Shown here one piece after another: positions 32,978-45,691 of a stretch of DNA of 64,000 nucleotides; positions within the stretch are counted from its first letter, which is position 1; every line of letters starts with the position of its first letter. The notes beneath the pieces are model-generated. The model was not told the origin of the DNA. It saw nothing but the letters and a program-made list of their open reading frames with translations, and ran no database searches. This DNA is from Reticulascus tulasneorum. Lineage: Eukaryota; Ascomycota; Sordariomycetes; Glomerellales; Reticulascaceae. Position numbers and translations under genes: made by a program. Location: the NCBI GenBank assembly GCA_001557505.1, contig LSAX01000001.1, forward strand, positions 5,084,001 through 5,148,000, written 5' to 3'.

Positions 32978-35900
32978 TCACACAACAATCCGCCCCTCGA
33001 CACCTCTCCTATCGCTCTCCAACACTAATGGGCCCCCACCTGGCCCGCTCGCATCAAGACTCAACGTGACTCTCGCCCGGTCAGCAACGACACGCACAGT
33101 CTCCCCGAAATTTCGATAATCCGTCTCGCAGTGTCCCTGTACGGGCGTAATCATCTCCTCCTCTCCCCTCACCTCCCGAATCTCGACGCTGGGATACGGC
33201 AACCAGCCCTCGCGCAGGGGAACGAGGACAAGTGGAATATCAGCCTCGGACTCCGGCGCCGAGGTAACAGATTTCTCGTCGGATGGGATGACGAAGTGGC
33301 CTCTTCGGCGGCCACCGAGGAGCCACGTGTCTGGAGGTGCGCTGACCTCGTAGCTAAATTCCAGATCTGCCAGGGAAGCCTGGTTCTTGTCAGGAATAGC
33401 TGTATCCCAGATCCGTGTCCATTTGAGGTGTAATGTTGCAGGCAGGAGCTGGTTGATTCCCACTGTTGGCGTACCTGTTTCCCCAGAAGGTACAAGGCAG
33501 GGTAGCGGAGTCTGTAGGCGGATGTTGGCTGTATGCAGAACCGGTATCGACGGCACGTCAACCGGGATGAGAATCGACTTGTGCTCTTGGCCAAGAGACA
33601 GCTGTGGTATTGCTAGTTTTGGATTTGCCTTTATCCATTTCTCAAGGAATGAGACAATTGCCATGGTTGCATCTTCGTTGCTGCCAGGTACCGGACCGAG
33701 ACCAGAGAACGCTCGCTCCCACTTGAAATCCGTAATGATAGATGTGGGTATCTCGCCGAGTAGAGCAGCCTGTTCGAGATCATAAGCACTGAGTCGTGCA
33801 TTCGCCTCCAGCAGAACATGGCCAATTATCAGAAGTGAGTAACTCGAAAGGGGCGAGGCTGCCAGAGCTTGAGTAAGGGATGCTTCAACCAGATTTGCTA
33901 TTTCGTCTTTGAGTACGCTGTAGTGGAGCTTCAGGTACAATGTGTTCTGTGACTTTGGCCCGATCTTCACACCTGGTTTTCGAGTGATTTTGTAGAGCAA
34001 GCTCGCAGGTTGCTTCGGAAAGACCATCACTGGACTGCTTGGGGGGAACCCAAAATGGGAGTCGAATGCATCAGACCCCTGTAGCTCGCTTTTGAACAGG
34101 CGCAACGGACTCGTGCTAGCTGTCGAAACGCTGAATCGAGAGAAGAGGAAGCCGTGTTTGAAAACATCCTGCACGTTCACTCCTAAAGCGAGAGACACTG
34201 TCACTGTCGAAGTGGAAGAGAATGTAAACAGACCATGATCGGTAGTGTATGTGATATCGACTTTCACCGAGATGTTGGGTAAATCCTGCTCTGTCGAGAA
34301 GGGAAATCGTAACCTGAGGGTGGTATCTGGCTGAATGGCACCAAAATAAAACAAGCCAGCTTCGGGCGGCTTGGAGTATTCGAATGATGACCCGACGAAC
34401 TTCGCTTCAGTTGTCAAGAGCCGAAGTCCTCCGGTCGCCGGCTTCACCCGCACCTCGCAAGAGGAAACAGAATTCCAGCCTGTCTCCACTTCGAGATCAA
34501 GAGAGCTATTTCGGTCGAGTTGAGTATGTTTGCCTGCAGTCAGACGTGCGTCCAAGCCACCTTGTCGACGAATTATCGTCACGTCGGCTTTTTTGAAAAT
34601 GTCGGTGGTTCGACTTGGGGGTTGAGTGGCATCACGCTCGTAATGCACATGCACTTTGTTGCACATCAAGCTGAGTTGGTCAATCGAGTACACTCCAGCT
34701 ACAGTTGTCTGCAGATCGTTAGCGGGAATAATAATCAGTAACCAAGAGAACTAACGTTACTCGTCAAATGTAACACATTCTTCCCTGGCTTGAGTGTTAC
34801 CGCTTCCTTGGACTCGAGCCACAGCTCTCTTGCTACGCCAGGCATTGTGGAGGACATGCGCATCCTGATCTTGTCGACTTTCATCTCATCCACTAACAGA
34901 CTTCGCAGTCTAACAGCGAGGGAATAACTATCTTTCTTGTCATGATATGCAGGAGTTCCATCCAACTCCACGCTGGTAAAGAACTGAGACATTGGAACAC
35001 GAAGCTCGTTCGGCAGTGTGTTCGTGGCACCGAGAAGATCCTCAAGAACACCCTTGATCGCCGACATATCAGGAAACTCCGGTTCCGGTTGCGTCACTTT
35101 TCGGGGAGATGTCTTGAGCTGCAATCGATCTTTTTCAGCAGCAGCCGCTTTGGTAAGCAGCTTTAATACCACTCGTACGTAATCGTCCCTGCGCTGCAGT
35201 TCCCGAAGACAACGAGAGTACATGACAAGCATCGACAACTCCAATAGGCTCCATCCACTCTCACCATAGAACGGCGTCGTCCTGTAAAAGAAATACGCTG
35301 CAGTAGAGTAGTCGCCCAGATGAAATTTGAGTACAGCCAGGTCGGTCATATTGGCTTGCACGGAGTGGGTATGATTTGCCACGGTATAGTGGCGCCAGGC
35401 CTTGTCAGTCAAGGTTTCATACAGGCGGTAGAAATCTTGCTTGTTGTCAAGTGCTGCTCGAAGCAAACTATTTTCGATACCTGCCATGGATGGGTCCACA
35501 GGTTTTACGACGACGGGTTCCCCTTCGACCAGCGATGGGCCATCATCAAGACTGATATCCTCCATCTGGACAAGATCTGAGTCCCCAACCATCGGGATCG
35601 CAGTCCAACCGTCGCTCCAGCCCCTCTTTTGGCCGCTCTGGTCAAGAACGTTGCGATATAAAGTGTAAAGTTCAGCACGCCTAGCTGCAAGTTCTTCCAA
35701 CCCTGCCTTGAGAAACTGGGTCCCGGAAGCTGCTGCTTCGGCATCCGCTACGCTTGCCCTTCGCCCTGGCCGGGGAAATTCGCCAGGGCTCGGTGGCGGT
35801 CTTGAGCTTGGTCGCACATGGAGCGATGAGCTCCTCGCAGGATGCATCATCGTCTTGGGCTCTGGTATTGATGCCTTTTGTTCGTGACCTTCAGGCGGGG

Positions 35901-37712
35901 CCAGGATCGATGGAGGTATGGGAAGCGCTTTCGTGGAGGTTTGAGCAAGAATCTGTTGGGCCACAGAGAAAGCAAAGGACGCAACAAGATTGTCAACGAC
36001 CTCGGACAACATCGGATCGAGTATCTTCCGTGAATGGCTAGCGTCTTTTGCTTGCTTGCTCTCTGCCATGGCGTCAATGATATCGGCCCTCATAACCTGT
36101 GAGACGGCCGGGATGAACTCAAGCGCTCTTCGGCAGATCTCGGCCAGCATGGCGAGGTTCTCGGACTCCTCTCTCTGCTTAGGTGGAGGGGCTCGCGGAG
36201 CCACACCGTGCAGAACGGATTCTTGCTGCTCCTTGAGCTTTGCGACGAGCTCTTCTCGTGTCGACCAGGCATTGCCGAGTCGGAGCAAAAGTGATATCTG
36301 CCGCGCGAAAATATAGCACCGAAAATCATATACCGAAACGTTGTTCGCAAGAATCATCTCGCGGTAAGGCTTTTTGCTTGAGCTAATAGGTATTTCATCG
36401 AACCTCTCCGAACTTGGGACGTCTCTCGATTGAAGGTCCACGGGCTCCTCGTCTTCCAAGAAGTCGCCATTTCCAGCAGCAATTGCAGTGACAGCTTTCT
36501 CTGCATGCTTCTTCAGATCTTCCGTGTAGCTGAGCAATGATCCACCGTGCCTCTCTGGGTCTCCAGCAATAGCCTGTTCCTGGATGACCGAATCCAAGCC
36601 AACACTTAGCTCATCGTAGCCAACTAAAGCATCTTCGACTAGCCCTACACTTTCAAACCCTCGCGCTAAACCCTCCTTCAGAATGAAGAAAGTGCAAAAG
36701 TTCCAGCCGGGCAATGCTCGCTGCGCGTCTTTCTCCTTGATGTCCTCTTCATATTGGCTAACTCGCATGTCAAACGATGACAAAATCAAGCCTTTGAACT
36801 TCCCAACCAGATCCTGCCATGCATTCTCGGCATCCTGTTCGGTTTCTGAATAACCGGTCGGAGTAGCGGGAACTACGCGGGGAAGAATGTCATAAGGGAC
36901 ATCGTTGATTCCAATCCTGATCTGGGCGATCTTATCGACTGAGCTCTTGCTTGTACTATTGAAGTCTGCCCGCAATTTCTCGAGCAAAGTTGAAGACCCA
37001 GAGCGCCATCGAGAGGAGCTCTTATCGGATGCTGACCCCTCTGAGCTCTTTCCGCTGACTCTTGGCTGATTCGCGGCCGCAGTATTGGGTATCACAACGT
37101 GGATGACCATCCACTCGAACGCATCATGGTTCTCCTGTGTATTAACCTTCTTCGTGCTTTGCGAAGGCGGTGTATTTGCCTTTATCCACTCTCTTATTTC
37201 GGCTCGAGTTTGAGACTTGTATGTCTCGCTGTCGTCGCATCGCGCGAGGAAGACTTTGAGGTACGGCGTTCGTCTTAATCCGGGGATCTGGTGGCGTCTC
37301 TCTTTGCCAGGCTGGCGCGCTACCGCGACCTGAGAGTCTATATTGTCGGTCGAGACACTCTTACCACCAAGATGTTGGGTCTGGAATCCATCGTCTGTGG
37401 CGCTGGCGCTGACAGATCTTCGCAGAAGGTTTGGCGGCAGCGCTGTTGAAGTAGCCGATGTAGGGTCGGCGCCAGCAGGCACAAGTTCAATGTGAAGTGT
37501 ATCGATGGAGCGGAGAGGCCCAGCATGCGATTGCCAGTGCAGGTTTCGGAGAGGCAGTCGAGGGATCAGCCCAGGTGCCAGGAGCTTGTAGACACCATGG
37601 GGATCAAAGTATTCGACTGCAGGCGGTCAGTGTCATGTGCACACACGCGCAATTGGCAGTCAAGTGATGCCATACCGGTTACCTTGGAGGTGGAGAATGG
37701 CTGCTCCATCAT
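32978..37712 (-). CDS. TRS130: TRAPP II complex subunit Trs130/TRAPPC10
   Basis: Three exons (37676-37712, 34756-37616, 32978-34708) with introns 37617-37675 and 34709-34755 give 1542 aa. The 37-nt first exon encodes MMEQPFSTSKVT. Exon 2 then opens VEYFDPHGVYKLLAPGL and LPLRNLHWQSHAGPLRSIDT, the conserved N-terminus of Trs130. FEWMVIHVVIPNT, WNFCTFFILKEGLARGFE and AYFFYRTTPFYGESGWSLLE are further family segments. The C-terminal third is beta-rich (TTVAGVYSIDQLSLMCNKV onward), matching the TRAPPC10 C-terminal domain. TRAPP II is a guanine-nucleotide exchange factor for Rab GTPases at the late Golgi and is important for polar growth of hyphae. Two in-frame ATGs open the gene. It shares a promoter region with MRI1. 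Confidence 0.93.
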
Positions 37713-38342
37713 GAACAGCTCGCTATGCAGTCCGCATGGTTCACTACAGTGTCATCGGTGGGTTGTGGAGAGCTCTACACCTTATTGACCGGAAGCTTGT
37801 TGATGGACGATAACTTGGGGTAGCAAGTGGGTCCCAGAAACCACCACCACAAAAGCCGATGCCAGTTCTTTTTTCAGGCAACTTTATCCGACAGCAGTGA
37901 GCCCTTCCTTATGTGACAGATAGGTAATTAGGAATTCCGCGGGAATATCCAAATATTTACTACATATTCGCTACAATGGAAACTGCAATACTTCAGTGAA
38001 TAGGTACAAGACTGTCCAGGTGCCAGAGAGGCACCGTTTTTAAATGATCCATCTACCTCTGGTTTCACAGCCGTCACCAGCTGAAATAGCACTGTCCTGT
38101 CCCTATATCCGTACGTGCAGTCTTATGAAAGGCGGTGAGGCGGCACCTGCGAGAATCATTGGCTAGGAATAATCGCCATCGCGTAAATTCAATCGAGGGG
38201 TGGCAGAATTCTTCATGGTGGGGGGGGGGGCAACTTTTGACGAGAGTGGGATTTCTCGCCTCTTACTACAAATACTCAAAAATCTTACCTCTCGCGTCCC
38301 TTGAGAGCGTGGCATAGGTGGAGCCATCTACTCGTCTCTATC
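37713..38342. promoter_or_regulatory. Divergent promoter between TRS130 and MRI1
   Basis: These 630 bp separate two divergent housekeeping genes. A run of 11 G lies at 38220-38230, about 110 bp before the MRI1 start. No TATA consensus was seen, as is common for housekeeping promoters. Confidence 0.55.
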
Positions 38343-39509
38343 ATGCCTACTCTGCAGGCAATCAAATACACTCGGGGGAAACTTGAGGTCTTAGATCAGT
38401 TGAGACTCCCCCATACGTTCCACTACGATGAGGTCTCGACTAGTGAAGAAGCATTTGACTGCATCAAGTCCATGAGAGTCCGAGGCGCACCTGCGATTGC
38501 AATTGTAGCAAGCTTGGCTCATGCTGTCGAACTGCACAACGGAAGCTGCCCGTCGTCATCTTCTGAAGACACAATCAAGTACATCGACTCGCGCCTGGAC
38601 TACCTGAAGGAGAGCAGACCGACAGCGGTGGATCTCACCAACGCCATTGACCAGCTCAAGACGAGAATACGGGCAGTATCACGTCAAGGTACTGATGGGA
38701 TACTGAAAGCATACATCGAAGAGGCAGAGCAGATATTGGAGAAGGACCTTGAGTCAAACCTGTCGATCGGGGAATTTGGTGCTGAGTGGCTGCGGGAACA
38801 AAACGCCGGGTCAGCCAACAGCCAAATCTCCGTCCTGACGCATTGCAACACTGGCTCACTCGCAACCTCCGGCCATGGCACGGCTCTTGGGATCATCAGA
38901 ACACTCCAGACCAAAGGCCTTCTTCAACATGCTTACTGCACAGAGACAAGACCATATAACCAGGGCAGTCGCTTGACAGCTTTCGAGCTGGTTTATGAGG
39001 GCATCCCGAGCACCTTGATAACAGACTCAATGGCTGCCGCCCTGTTCGCCCTCAAGAAGGAACCCATGAACATCACTGCGGTCATCGTTGGCGCAGATAG
39101 AGTCGTACGGAACGGCGACACAGCCAACAAGATCGGAACATACCAACTCGCAGTGCTGGCCAAGTATCATGGTGTCAAGTTTGTGGTGGCCGCGCCGACT
39201 ACCAGCATTGATCTGGAGACGGAAACCGGTGCCGGAATCAAGATCGAGGAAAGGAGAAAGGAAGAGTTGACGCAAATATCTGGAGCTATCGTCGCTCCAG
39301 ATGGAAGCGTCGACGCTACGCGGACCGCTCGAGTGGCCACAGCGGATCAGACTATCGGCGTCTGGAATCCGGCTTTCGATGTAACGCCCCACGAACTCAT
39401 CGATGCCGTGGTGACGGAGAAGGGGGCTGTTGTCAAAAATGCCGAGGGGAAGTTTGACTTCAGTCAAGTCATGCCTGAGAGGTGGTCTAATATCTTGGGA
39501 GGAAAATAA
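38343..39509 (+). CDS. MRI1: Methylthioribose-1-phosphate isomerase
   Basis: This is a single exon of 388 aa starting MPTLQAIKYTRGKLEVLDQL. It converts 5-methylthioribose-1-phosphate to methylthioribulose-1-phosphate in the methionine salvage pathway. Family motifs are complete: MRVRGAPAIAIVASLA, the catalytic Cys in VLTHCNTGSLAT, YCTETRPYNQGSRLTAFEL, and the catalytic Asp in VIVGADRVVRNGDTANKIGT. The length matches yeast and plant homologues and distinguishes it from the related eIF2B subunits. It is cytosolic or nuclear, with no targeting peptide. Confidence 0.97.
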   Translation: MPTLQAIKYTRGKLEVLDQLRLPHTFHYDEVSTSEEAFDCIKSMRVRGAPAIAIVASLAHAVELHNGSCPSSSSEDTIKYIDSRLDYLKESRPTAVDLTNAIDQLKTRIRAVSRQGTDGILKAYIEEAEQILEKDLESNLSIGEFGAEWLREQNAGSANSQISVLTHCNTGSLATSGHGTALGIIRTLQTKGLLQHAYCTETRPYNQGSRLTAFELVYEGIPSTLITDSMAAALFALKKEPMNITAVIVGADRVVRNGDTANKIGTYQLAVLAKYHGVKFVVAAPTTSIDLETETGAGIKIEERRKEELTQISGAIVAPDGSVDATRTARVATADQTIGVWNPAFDVTPHELIDAVVTEKGAVVKNAEGKFDFSQVMPERWSNILGGK

Positions 39510-39634
39510 GCCACGCAAATGGTCACTAGGGTAGGGTCTGGCGAGAAACATGAGCGGCGTAGCGCCGTAGCGCCGTGAGGCGGTGGGATTGGTAATATTT
39601 GTACAGGCCATTCTCACATCCCCATAACATTCCT

Positions 39635-40937
39635 CTATGCTTTCAAGGCATGCAAAATGAGTTGTTGATAGCCCTTCACCGCCGTTTCCAAGTCGCCAAG
39701 TGTGAGATTCTCTCGCTCTCCGTGAGCGACCAGAATGCTGCCAGGGCCATATAAGTACCTAGTATGATCTCCTTTAAGGTGCGGTATATCAGTCCCATAG
39801 TTGACGACAATGGGATCGAAGCCTAAATGGATCTCGGTCAATGTTATAGTACAGATGAAAGGTCATTGACTAACCTTCGACATCACAATTGCATGGAATC
39901 ACGCCAAATCCTCGCAAACACTCAAGCGTGAAGGCCTCTTCGTCAATATCATCAAGTATAGCCTGGATCCTAGCCGCCACGATATGACCTCCACCGTTCT
40001 CAGGGCCGATCGCAACACGAGCAGCAATCTTGGCGGAGGACTTTGCTGGGATGACGTTCCAAGCCACGCCGCCGTCCATCACTCCAATGTTGACAGTTGT
40101 ATTGCCCCATTCTTCGGTGCTGCCCAGGTCGGTGGATATGATCTTAGCCAGGGCTCTGACCATTAGCTCGTTTGCCGATTTCCCAAGCCAAGGGTAGCCG
40201 GAGTGACCCGCAACGCCGCTGGCTGACAAGTCGCAGAAAACGCCGCCCTTATGGCCACAAGCAAGCTTGTTTTCGGTTGGTTCCCCGAAAATTACGGCTT
40301 CGAACTTGGGAGGCGGGTGAAGCTCATGCAGGTGATCCGAGAAGAATTGCATTCCGTCCCCCATATCTTCCTCTCCAACTACGTAAAGAAGCATGACCTC
40401 ATCGCCTTTCACGCGGTCTGAGTCAAAGAGATCCTCAACAGCGATGATTTGCGCAGCCACACTGCCTTTTGCATCAACACTGCCTCGACCCTTGATCATC
40501 GTGTTCGGTCCGGGCTCCTCATCGGATATCGAGTAGGGAATGTGCGGCGGTACTACATCAATGTGCGAGGTGACAAGCACCCGCGGCTTGGGGCGTCGAG
40601 TATTGCCCTTCCATGCGATCACGTTGAAGCGGTCCTTACCTCCGGGAGTATTTGCTCTCGGGGGCAATCCTTCAAGCTGGGCAATGTATCCTCGCCCGGT
40701 CAGGTAGTCGACGAGGTATTTACCAACGGAGCCTTCGTCCCCGGATATCGACTTGATCTCAACAAGTGACCGATGGAGAGAGAGGAGATCGTGGCGCCAT
40801 GGCGGAGAAGAGGAGTCAAGGGCGGAAGATGAGGTCTTCGGGTGCGATGCAGGCCGGAGTGGCTGCTGAGATTCGATATCGGAGCTTGCTACCAGCTGAA
40901 ACGATACACAGATTACAAGGCTGCGTATGAAATGCAT
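39635..40937 (-). CDS. Secreted M20-family metallopeptidase (acetylornithine deacetylase / ArgE-like)
   Basis: Two exons (39875-40937, 39635-39822) with a 52-nt intron give 416 aa. Residues 1-19 are a signal peptide ([19 protein letters not shown]), so the protein probably enters the secretory pathway, unlike cytosolic ArgE. Two-zinc ligands are visible: His/Asp in [10 protein letters not shown], Asp in [10 protein letters not shown], the catalytic Glu pair in [10 protein letters not shown], Glu in FGEPTENK and a C-terminal His in [10 protein letters not shown]. The lid/dimer domain starts at [16 protein letters not shown]. It is likely a peptidase or deacylase acting outside the cell or in the vacuole; the substrate is unknown. 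Its stop is 125 bp from the MRI1 stop (convergent pair). Confidence 0.9.
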
Positions 40938-42408
40938 GTCTTGGATAGGTAGGGAAAATGAGTCAACATGGAAGGGCTGGTGGGTATCACTGGTTGGGCA
41001 ATATCGGCTGGGAGCTTGGAGCTTGGAGCTTGCAGCACCTCATTACTTATCAGTAGGTACCTATCCATCATGGCGTGTGCTTGTGTGGAGCTCTGAAGGA
41101 TGAACCCCACGGCGTAGGGATGAGCTCATTCTGCTTATTATTAACGTTAACTCATAGCCTACCTGACAGATTAGTTACGTAAGGTAAGTAGTAGGTACCG
41201 AGGTACATTGACCCAATATCCACTCATTTCGTAGTCCGCACTTACCTTTAGCTGAGGTACCCAGGGTAGGTACCTACCTACCTTGGGTTCATCTGGGAGT
41301 ACGAAGTACCTCCGTACTTTTCGTCGTCTCATTCAGCCACATCTTTATGTGGAGCCTTGCCGCCTCACTAGCCACCTCCATGCTCTCGCAGACGCACGGG
41401 CGTGGTTTGTTCCCACCCACCACAGCTTCCAAACGACCCCCGAGAAATACCAACTGCGCATGAACATGGCTTGGAGACTTGTTAGATGTAGGCCCCTCAT
41501 TAGATTAGCCTACATATCATACATACGGAGAATGGAGCACAAGCGCAAGATTCCGATTTTGAGATAAGGGTCTTTGTTTGTTTAAATAGGCCCCTAGCTT
41601 ATTACAAACGTACATTGAGAGCCATACATTGAGAGCCATACATGACAGACGTGCTTTGTACTAGGAACCGGGACGGATCCTGAATACGAGAGAAGAAATG
41701 GACAATCAATCCGGACGCAAGTCGATGCCACATACATTCGTACATGGCGTGCTGGGCGTTGATAGTCGTCCTCCAAGATGGTCTCGGGCTGTTTAAGGGG
41801 TCGAACTTGTTGCAGATGGAAGTCGTTCTTCGGCCCGTTCCTTGAGACAAATATAGTACGATACTACAGATTAACTGCCTGTAGGTAGCTGCAGGAGGAC
41901 GTACGTTGCGTCGTCCTGCTGGGATCCCACATTTAACTCCGTCGGTAATTATTCATACCTACAGCTCTGCAGTCCCGTACCTATGCAATAAAGGCATGGC
42001 ATACGAAGTACATAATTACTTGGGGGGTTGAAAAGCCACCGGCACTAACAAATTTTCTCCACCTTGTCCGTGAAACTTTGCGCCACATCCCAGCGTTCCC
42101 CCAAGCTTTCCAGCTTCCCGGCTGGTTCTGAAATATTTCCAACCAGAGACCCACTAATTATCAAGAAGGCACGCGATACCAACGACTGTTTAGAAGAGCA
42201 GCCTCACGGAAACCGACCCAACGAGCGTATCCCCATTGACCCATCAAACAATACAAACCAGCTTCATGAGGCCTATGTGCCGCGCGGACCATTGCTTAGT
42301 GCCGATACGTTCTTGAAGCCCCGACTCTATTCTGTTGCGGTGAGACGAGCCTCGGAAGTCTGGAGTCTGGCACGTTGCCTGCGGTTGGGTTGAAGCGGTC
42401 GCGTAGGC
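40938..42408. other. 1.47-kb divergent intergenic region with TACCTA-type motifs
   Basis: This separates the M20 and kinase genes. Dense TACCTA/GGTACC motifs occur at 41055-41065 and 41161-41285. A 14-bp tandem repeat is at 41612-41643. No gene was recognised on the plus strand; minus-strand frames at 42327-43016 are antisense to kinase exons. Confidence 0.55.
41612..41643. repeat. Short tandem repeat, 14-bp unit
   Basis: The unit ACATTGAGAGCCAT occurs twice in full, followed by the first few bases of a third copy. Confidence 0.85.
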
Positions 42409-45347
42409 ATGCACACGGCAAGAGGGAAGTCCGAGGCGCTGGGACGGAAGGCTAAGGTGCGTTGCTTCATTCCTCGGGACCTCTGGAATCGGGAAACTCG
42501 CGACAGCCGAACAAATGCTGACACTACCAACAGCTTGCGCACTCCTACCAAGAACTCCTCGAGTAAGTCGTTGATGCGCTGGCCCGTCGCCCAATCCAAT
42601 ACACTAACGTCCGTTCCTTGCGCAGCGAGTTCTCCAGCAAGGACCTGAAATCCGTCGGCAACTATACACTCGGCCGCTTGATAGGGAAAGGTTCTTTTGG
42701 CAAAGTCTACCTGGCCACGCACAAGCTCACCAATGGCTCCAAGGTACGGGCGAGGGGGGGTCTGGTCCAGAAGCATGTGCGAGTATTTTACTGACTCGAG
42801 CAGGTCGTACTCAAGTCTGCCAACAAGGGCGATTCGAACCTCGCGAGAGAGATCCACCACCATCGACAGTTCGTCCACCCCCACATTGCGCGACTCTACG
42901 AAGTCATCGTTACCGAGACCTTGGTCTGGATGGTTCTGGAATACTGCGCAGGTTCGTGTCATATGGAGTGAAGGTGGTAGCAATGCTGACACGTGATAGG
43001 CGACGAGCTCTACCACTACCTCCTAGAACACGGCCCTCTACCTGGCCACAAGGTCCAGAAGATCTTTGCGCAGCTTGTGGGCGCAGTCGCCTACGTCCAT
43101 CAACAATCGTGTGTCCATCGCGATCTGAAGCTCGAAAACATCCTTTTCGACAAGCACGAAAATGTGAAGTTGGTGGATTTTGGCTTTACGAGGGAGTACG
43201 AAGGAAAGGCGAACCATCTTCAGACGTTCTGCGGCACGATATGTTACTCTGCACCAGAGATGCTTAAGGGAGAAAAGTATGCGGGGGAAAAAGTAGACGT
43301 TTGGAGTCTGGGAATTATCCTCTACGCCTTGCTCTGCGGAGAGCTCCCATTCGACGACGATGACGACACTGTAACTCGCACAAAGATTCTTTCCGAGGAG
43401 CCAAAATATCCCGATCATCTACCCGCGGAAGCGATTCGTCTGATGAAGTCTCTTCTTTCGAAACGGCCGTTGCTGAGACCTTCATTACCGGACATCCTTG
43501 CGCATCCCTTCCTCTCCGAGCATGCGCCTGCACAACAGGCAATACTCAAGATCGAGTCCCCTGCGCCATTCTCAACTCACCTGGAGAAGGAAACTTTGCA
43601 ACGCATGCGTGGAGCTGGTGTGAATCTTGACTCTGTCATTGAAAGCGTGCTCTCTCAGAGATGCGATGCCCTCGCAGGGTGGTGGACATTACTCATCGAA
43701 AAGGAAGAGCGCAAAGTTCGAAGAAGAGAACGGAAACGAAAAGAGAGAGACGCCGAGAACAGAAGCCTGCGCCGCCTCTCTGCTGCATCAAGTAGGCTTG
43801 ATCGCATGGGGCCTGTGCTACAGGAAGTTGATGAAGAAGGAGGCTTCACCAGCCATTTCATCAAGCTAGGGGACCCGCCAGGATCGAGAAGCCGGGGTCG
43901 GACAGAGCGAAGGAGTGCATACTATGCCGACTTGGCAATCTCGGATTTGCCAGGGCTTCCTGAGCATGGGAAGGAAAATGGAATTTCGAGTCCAGACGTC
44001 CCGCCGCCCCCAATTGACAAGGATTCGATCCGCTCCGTGAGCACCTCCAGACATCGCCGGCCAATACCTCCACCTAAGGAAGGGATTATTCGAAGCGCAA
44101 GGTCCAGGGGATCAACACTCCATCTTGTCACTACTTCGGATGCAATAGATGCTAATGGCTCCCCGGAGCAAACGAAGAGCCAGCAATCAAAAGTTCGGAA
44201 GAAGCCATCGCAAGCAATTATCGCACATTGGAAGAACTGGACGCATTGGTTTATCGAGAACACTCGCAGGAGCAAAAGCGCAAACAAGCGGGGGAGTCAC
44301 TCTACTCCCAACCTCTTGGACAAGAATGGGAGCAATGCCAGCGGCGGGAAGCATTCCAAGGATTCAAGCCCGCGGCCGCAGACCAGCAAATACCCGAATA
44401 CTGACTCGGGTATACCGCAGGCCAAGGCCGGGCTTCCACGTGGTGTCGTGGCTAACGGCCATGCCGGAAAGACGGCGAACCAGCCAACCAGCGCGCTAAA
44501 CAGTCCCGCTTCAACTACGCTCTCTACGCCGTCGCATATCCCCCCGAGAATAGCAACAGGGACATCATATAAACGGCAGTCGCTTTCTCCATCTCCTTTA
44601 ACCCCTCGATCTACCATGCGGCGTCCTTCAGCAGGCTTGCGTGGCCGTAAATCCACCTCATCATCTGTATCATCCATCCGGTCCATGTCTCATCACCACC
44701 ACACACACTCCAAAGCGTCCTCAACCAGCTCCAACGGATCAGTGTCTACGTCCATGTCCAAGACTCCGCTTCAACGGGGACAATCGCCGCATCACTCTGT
44801 CAAAGTTCTTCCAGCGACTCCGACATCCACGTCATTCCCTTCGAATATCCGGCTTGTGCGAGGCTCCGGACCACCTGCCCCACTATCACTTTTTAACGAA
44901 GGCATGCCATCCTCGTCTTCTGGCATGCACCCACCAGGATCACCAAATCCCTTTGCATCATCGGGGAGCGGCGGTGTTCTCTTTGCCAAACGGAAGCGCA
45001 ACCTTTTCAAAGGCCCTATGCTCAACTTCGGCGGGGGGAGCAGTGCAAGAAGCACAGGATCAGGGTCGCATTCTCGGAGTGCGAGCGCTTCTGGTCTAGG
45101 TCGTCGGTCAGGCGAGATTACTATACAGGAAGAGGAGGAAGATGACGAAATGGGAGAGACGGAAGATGACATCGAAGAAGTAGAGGCATTCAGTCCAGTT
45201 GTTCGGGGACCCGGGGAGCATATTGAGGAACGCATTTTCGAAGCAGACGAAATGGAAGATGGCCCGCCTAGTAAAGGAGCAGGCAACGAGAACGTGAACC
45301 GGACAGCGCCTATGTCACGACACGTGGCCTTAGAGGCGAGAACGTGA
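42409..45347 (+). CDS. KIN4: KIN4-type Ser/Thr protein kinase (KfsA-like)
   Basis: Five exons with introns 42457-42533, 42563-42625, 42744-42803 and 42952-42999 give 896 aa. The first two coding exons are only 48 and 29 nt (MHTARGKSEALGRKAK, then LAHSYQELLD). The kinase domain spans about residues 38-300: Gly loop IGKGSFGKVYL, Lys in KVVLKSANK, HRDLKLENILF, DFGFTREYEG and the activation segment QTFCGTICYSAPEMLKGEKY. The last is characteristic of Kin4, a spindle-position checkpoint kinase in yeast whose Aspergillus counterpart KfsA limits septation. The C-terminal 600 residues are basic, Ser-rich and probably disordered, ending in an acidic patch (EEEEDDEMGETEDDIEE). The start was chosen as the first ATG that feeds the spliced frame; a more upstream exon is possible. 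Confidence 0.88.
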
Positions 45348-45691
45348 ACCCCACGCACTCTGGCTGGCTGGAGGCGTGGATTATGTGGTGTATGAATTCA
45401 TGAACACAATATTTGCTGGAAGAACTTTTAGATTCGGGGATAGCCTTCATAAGTCGGGACATTGCTTGGTTTCGTCCGGCGAACTGTACGAGATGTGGAC
45501 TTGTTGATAGCGGCCTTTTGTTCCTGTACCTTTCTTTCTTCTCCTGTGGCGTTGTACTATACCCACTATACCTAGGGACTCTTCACATCTGTCATGGTGG
45601 CAGCCAACCTGATCACATCATGCGTCCACGGTGATTACGCGAGCATTTCTTCTCGGCCCAATGACGATGTAGGCACTCTAGCTTCGCCTGC
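45348..45691. other. Convergent 3' intergenic region
   Basis: This lies between the kinase and CDC43 stops. Nothing recognised. Confidence 0.6.

Noticed and set aside
42327..43016. A 229-codon minus-strand frame over the kinase N-terminus
   Set aside because: The plus strand gives correctly spliced kinase motifs there (Gly loop, VVLK, EYCAGDELY). The antisense frame has no recognisable domain.
44792..45358. A 188-codon minus-strand frame opposite the kinase C-terminal tail
   Set aside because: It is a shadow of Ser/Gly-rich low-complexity coding sequence.
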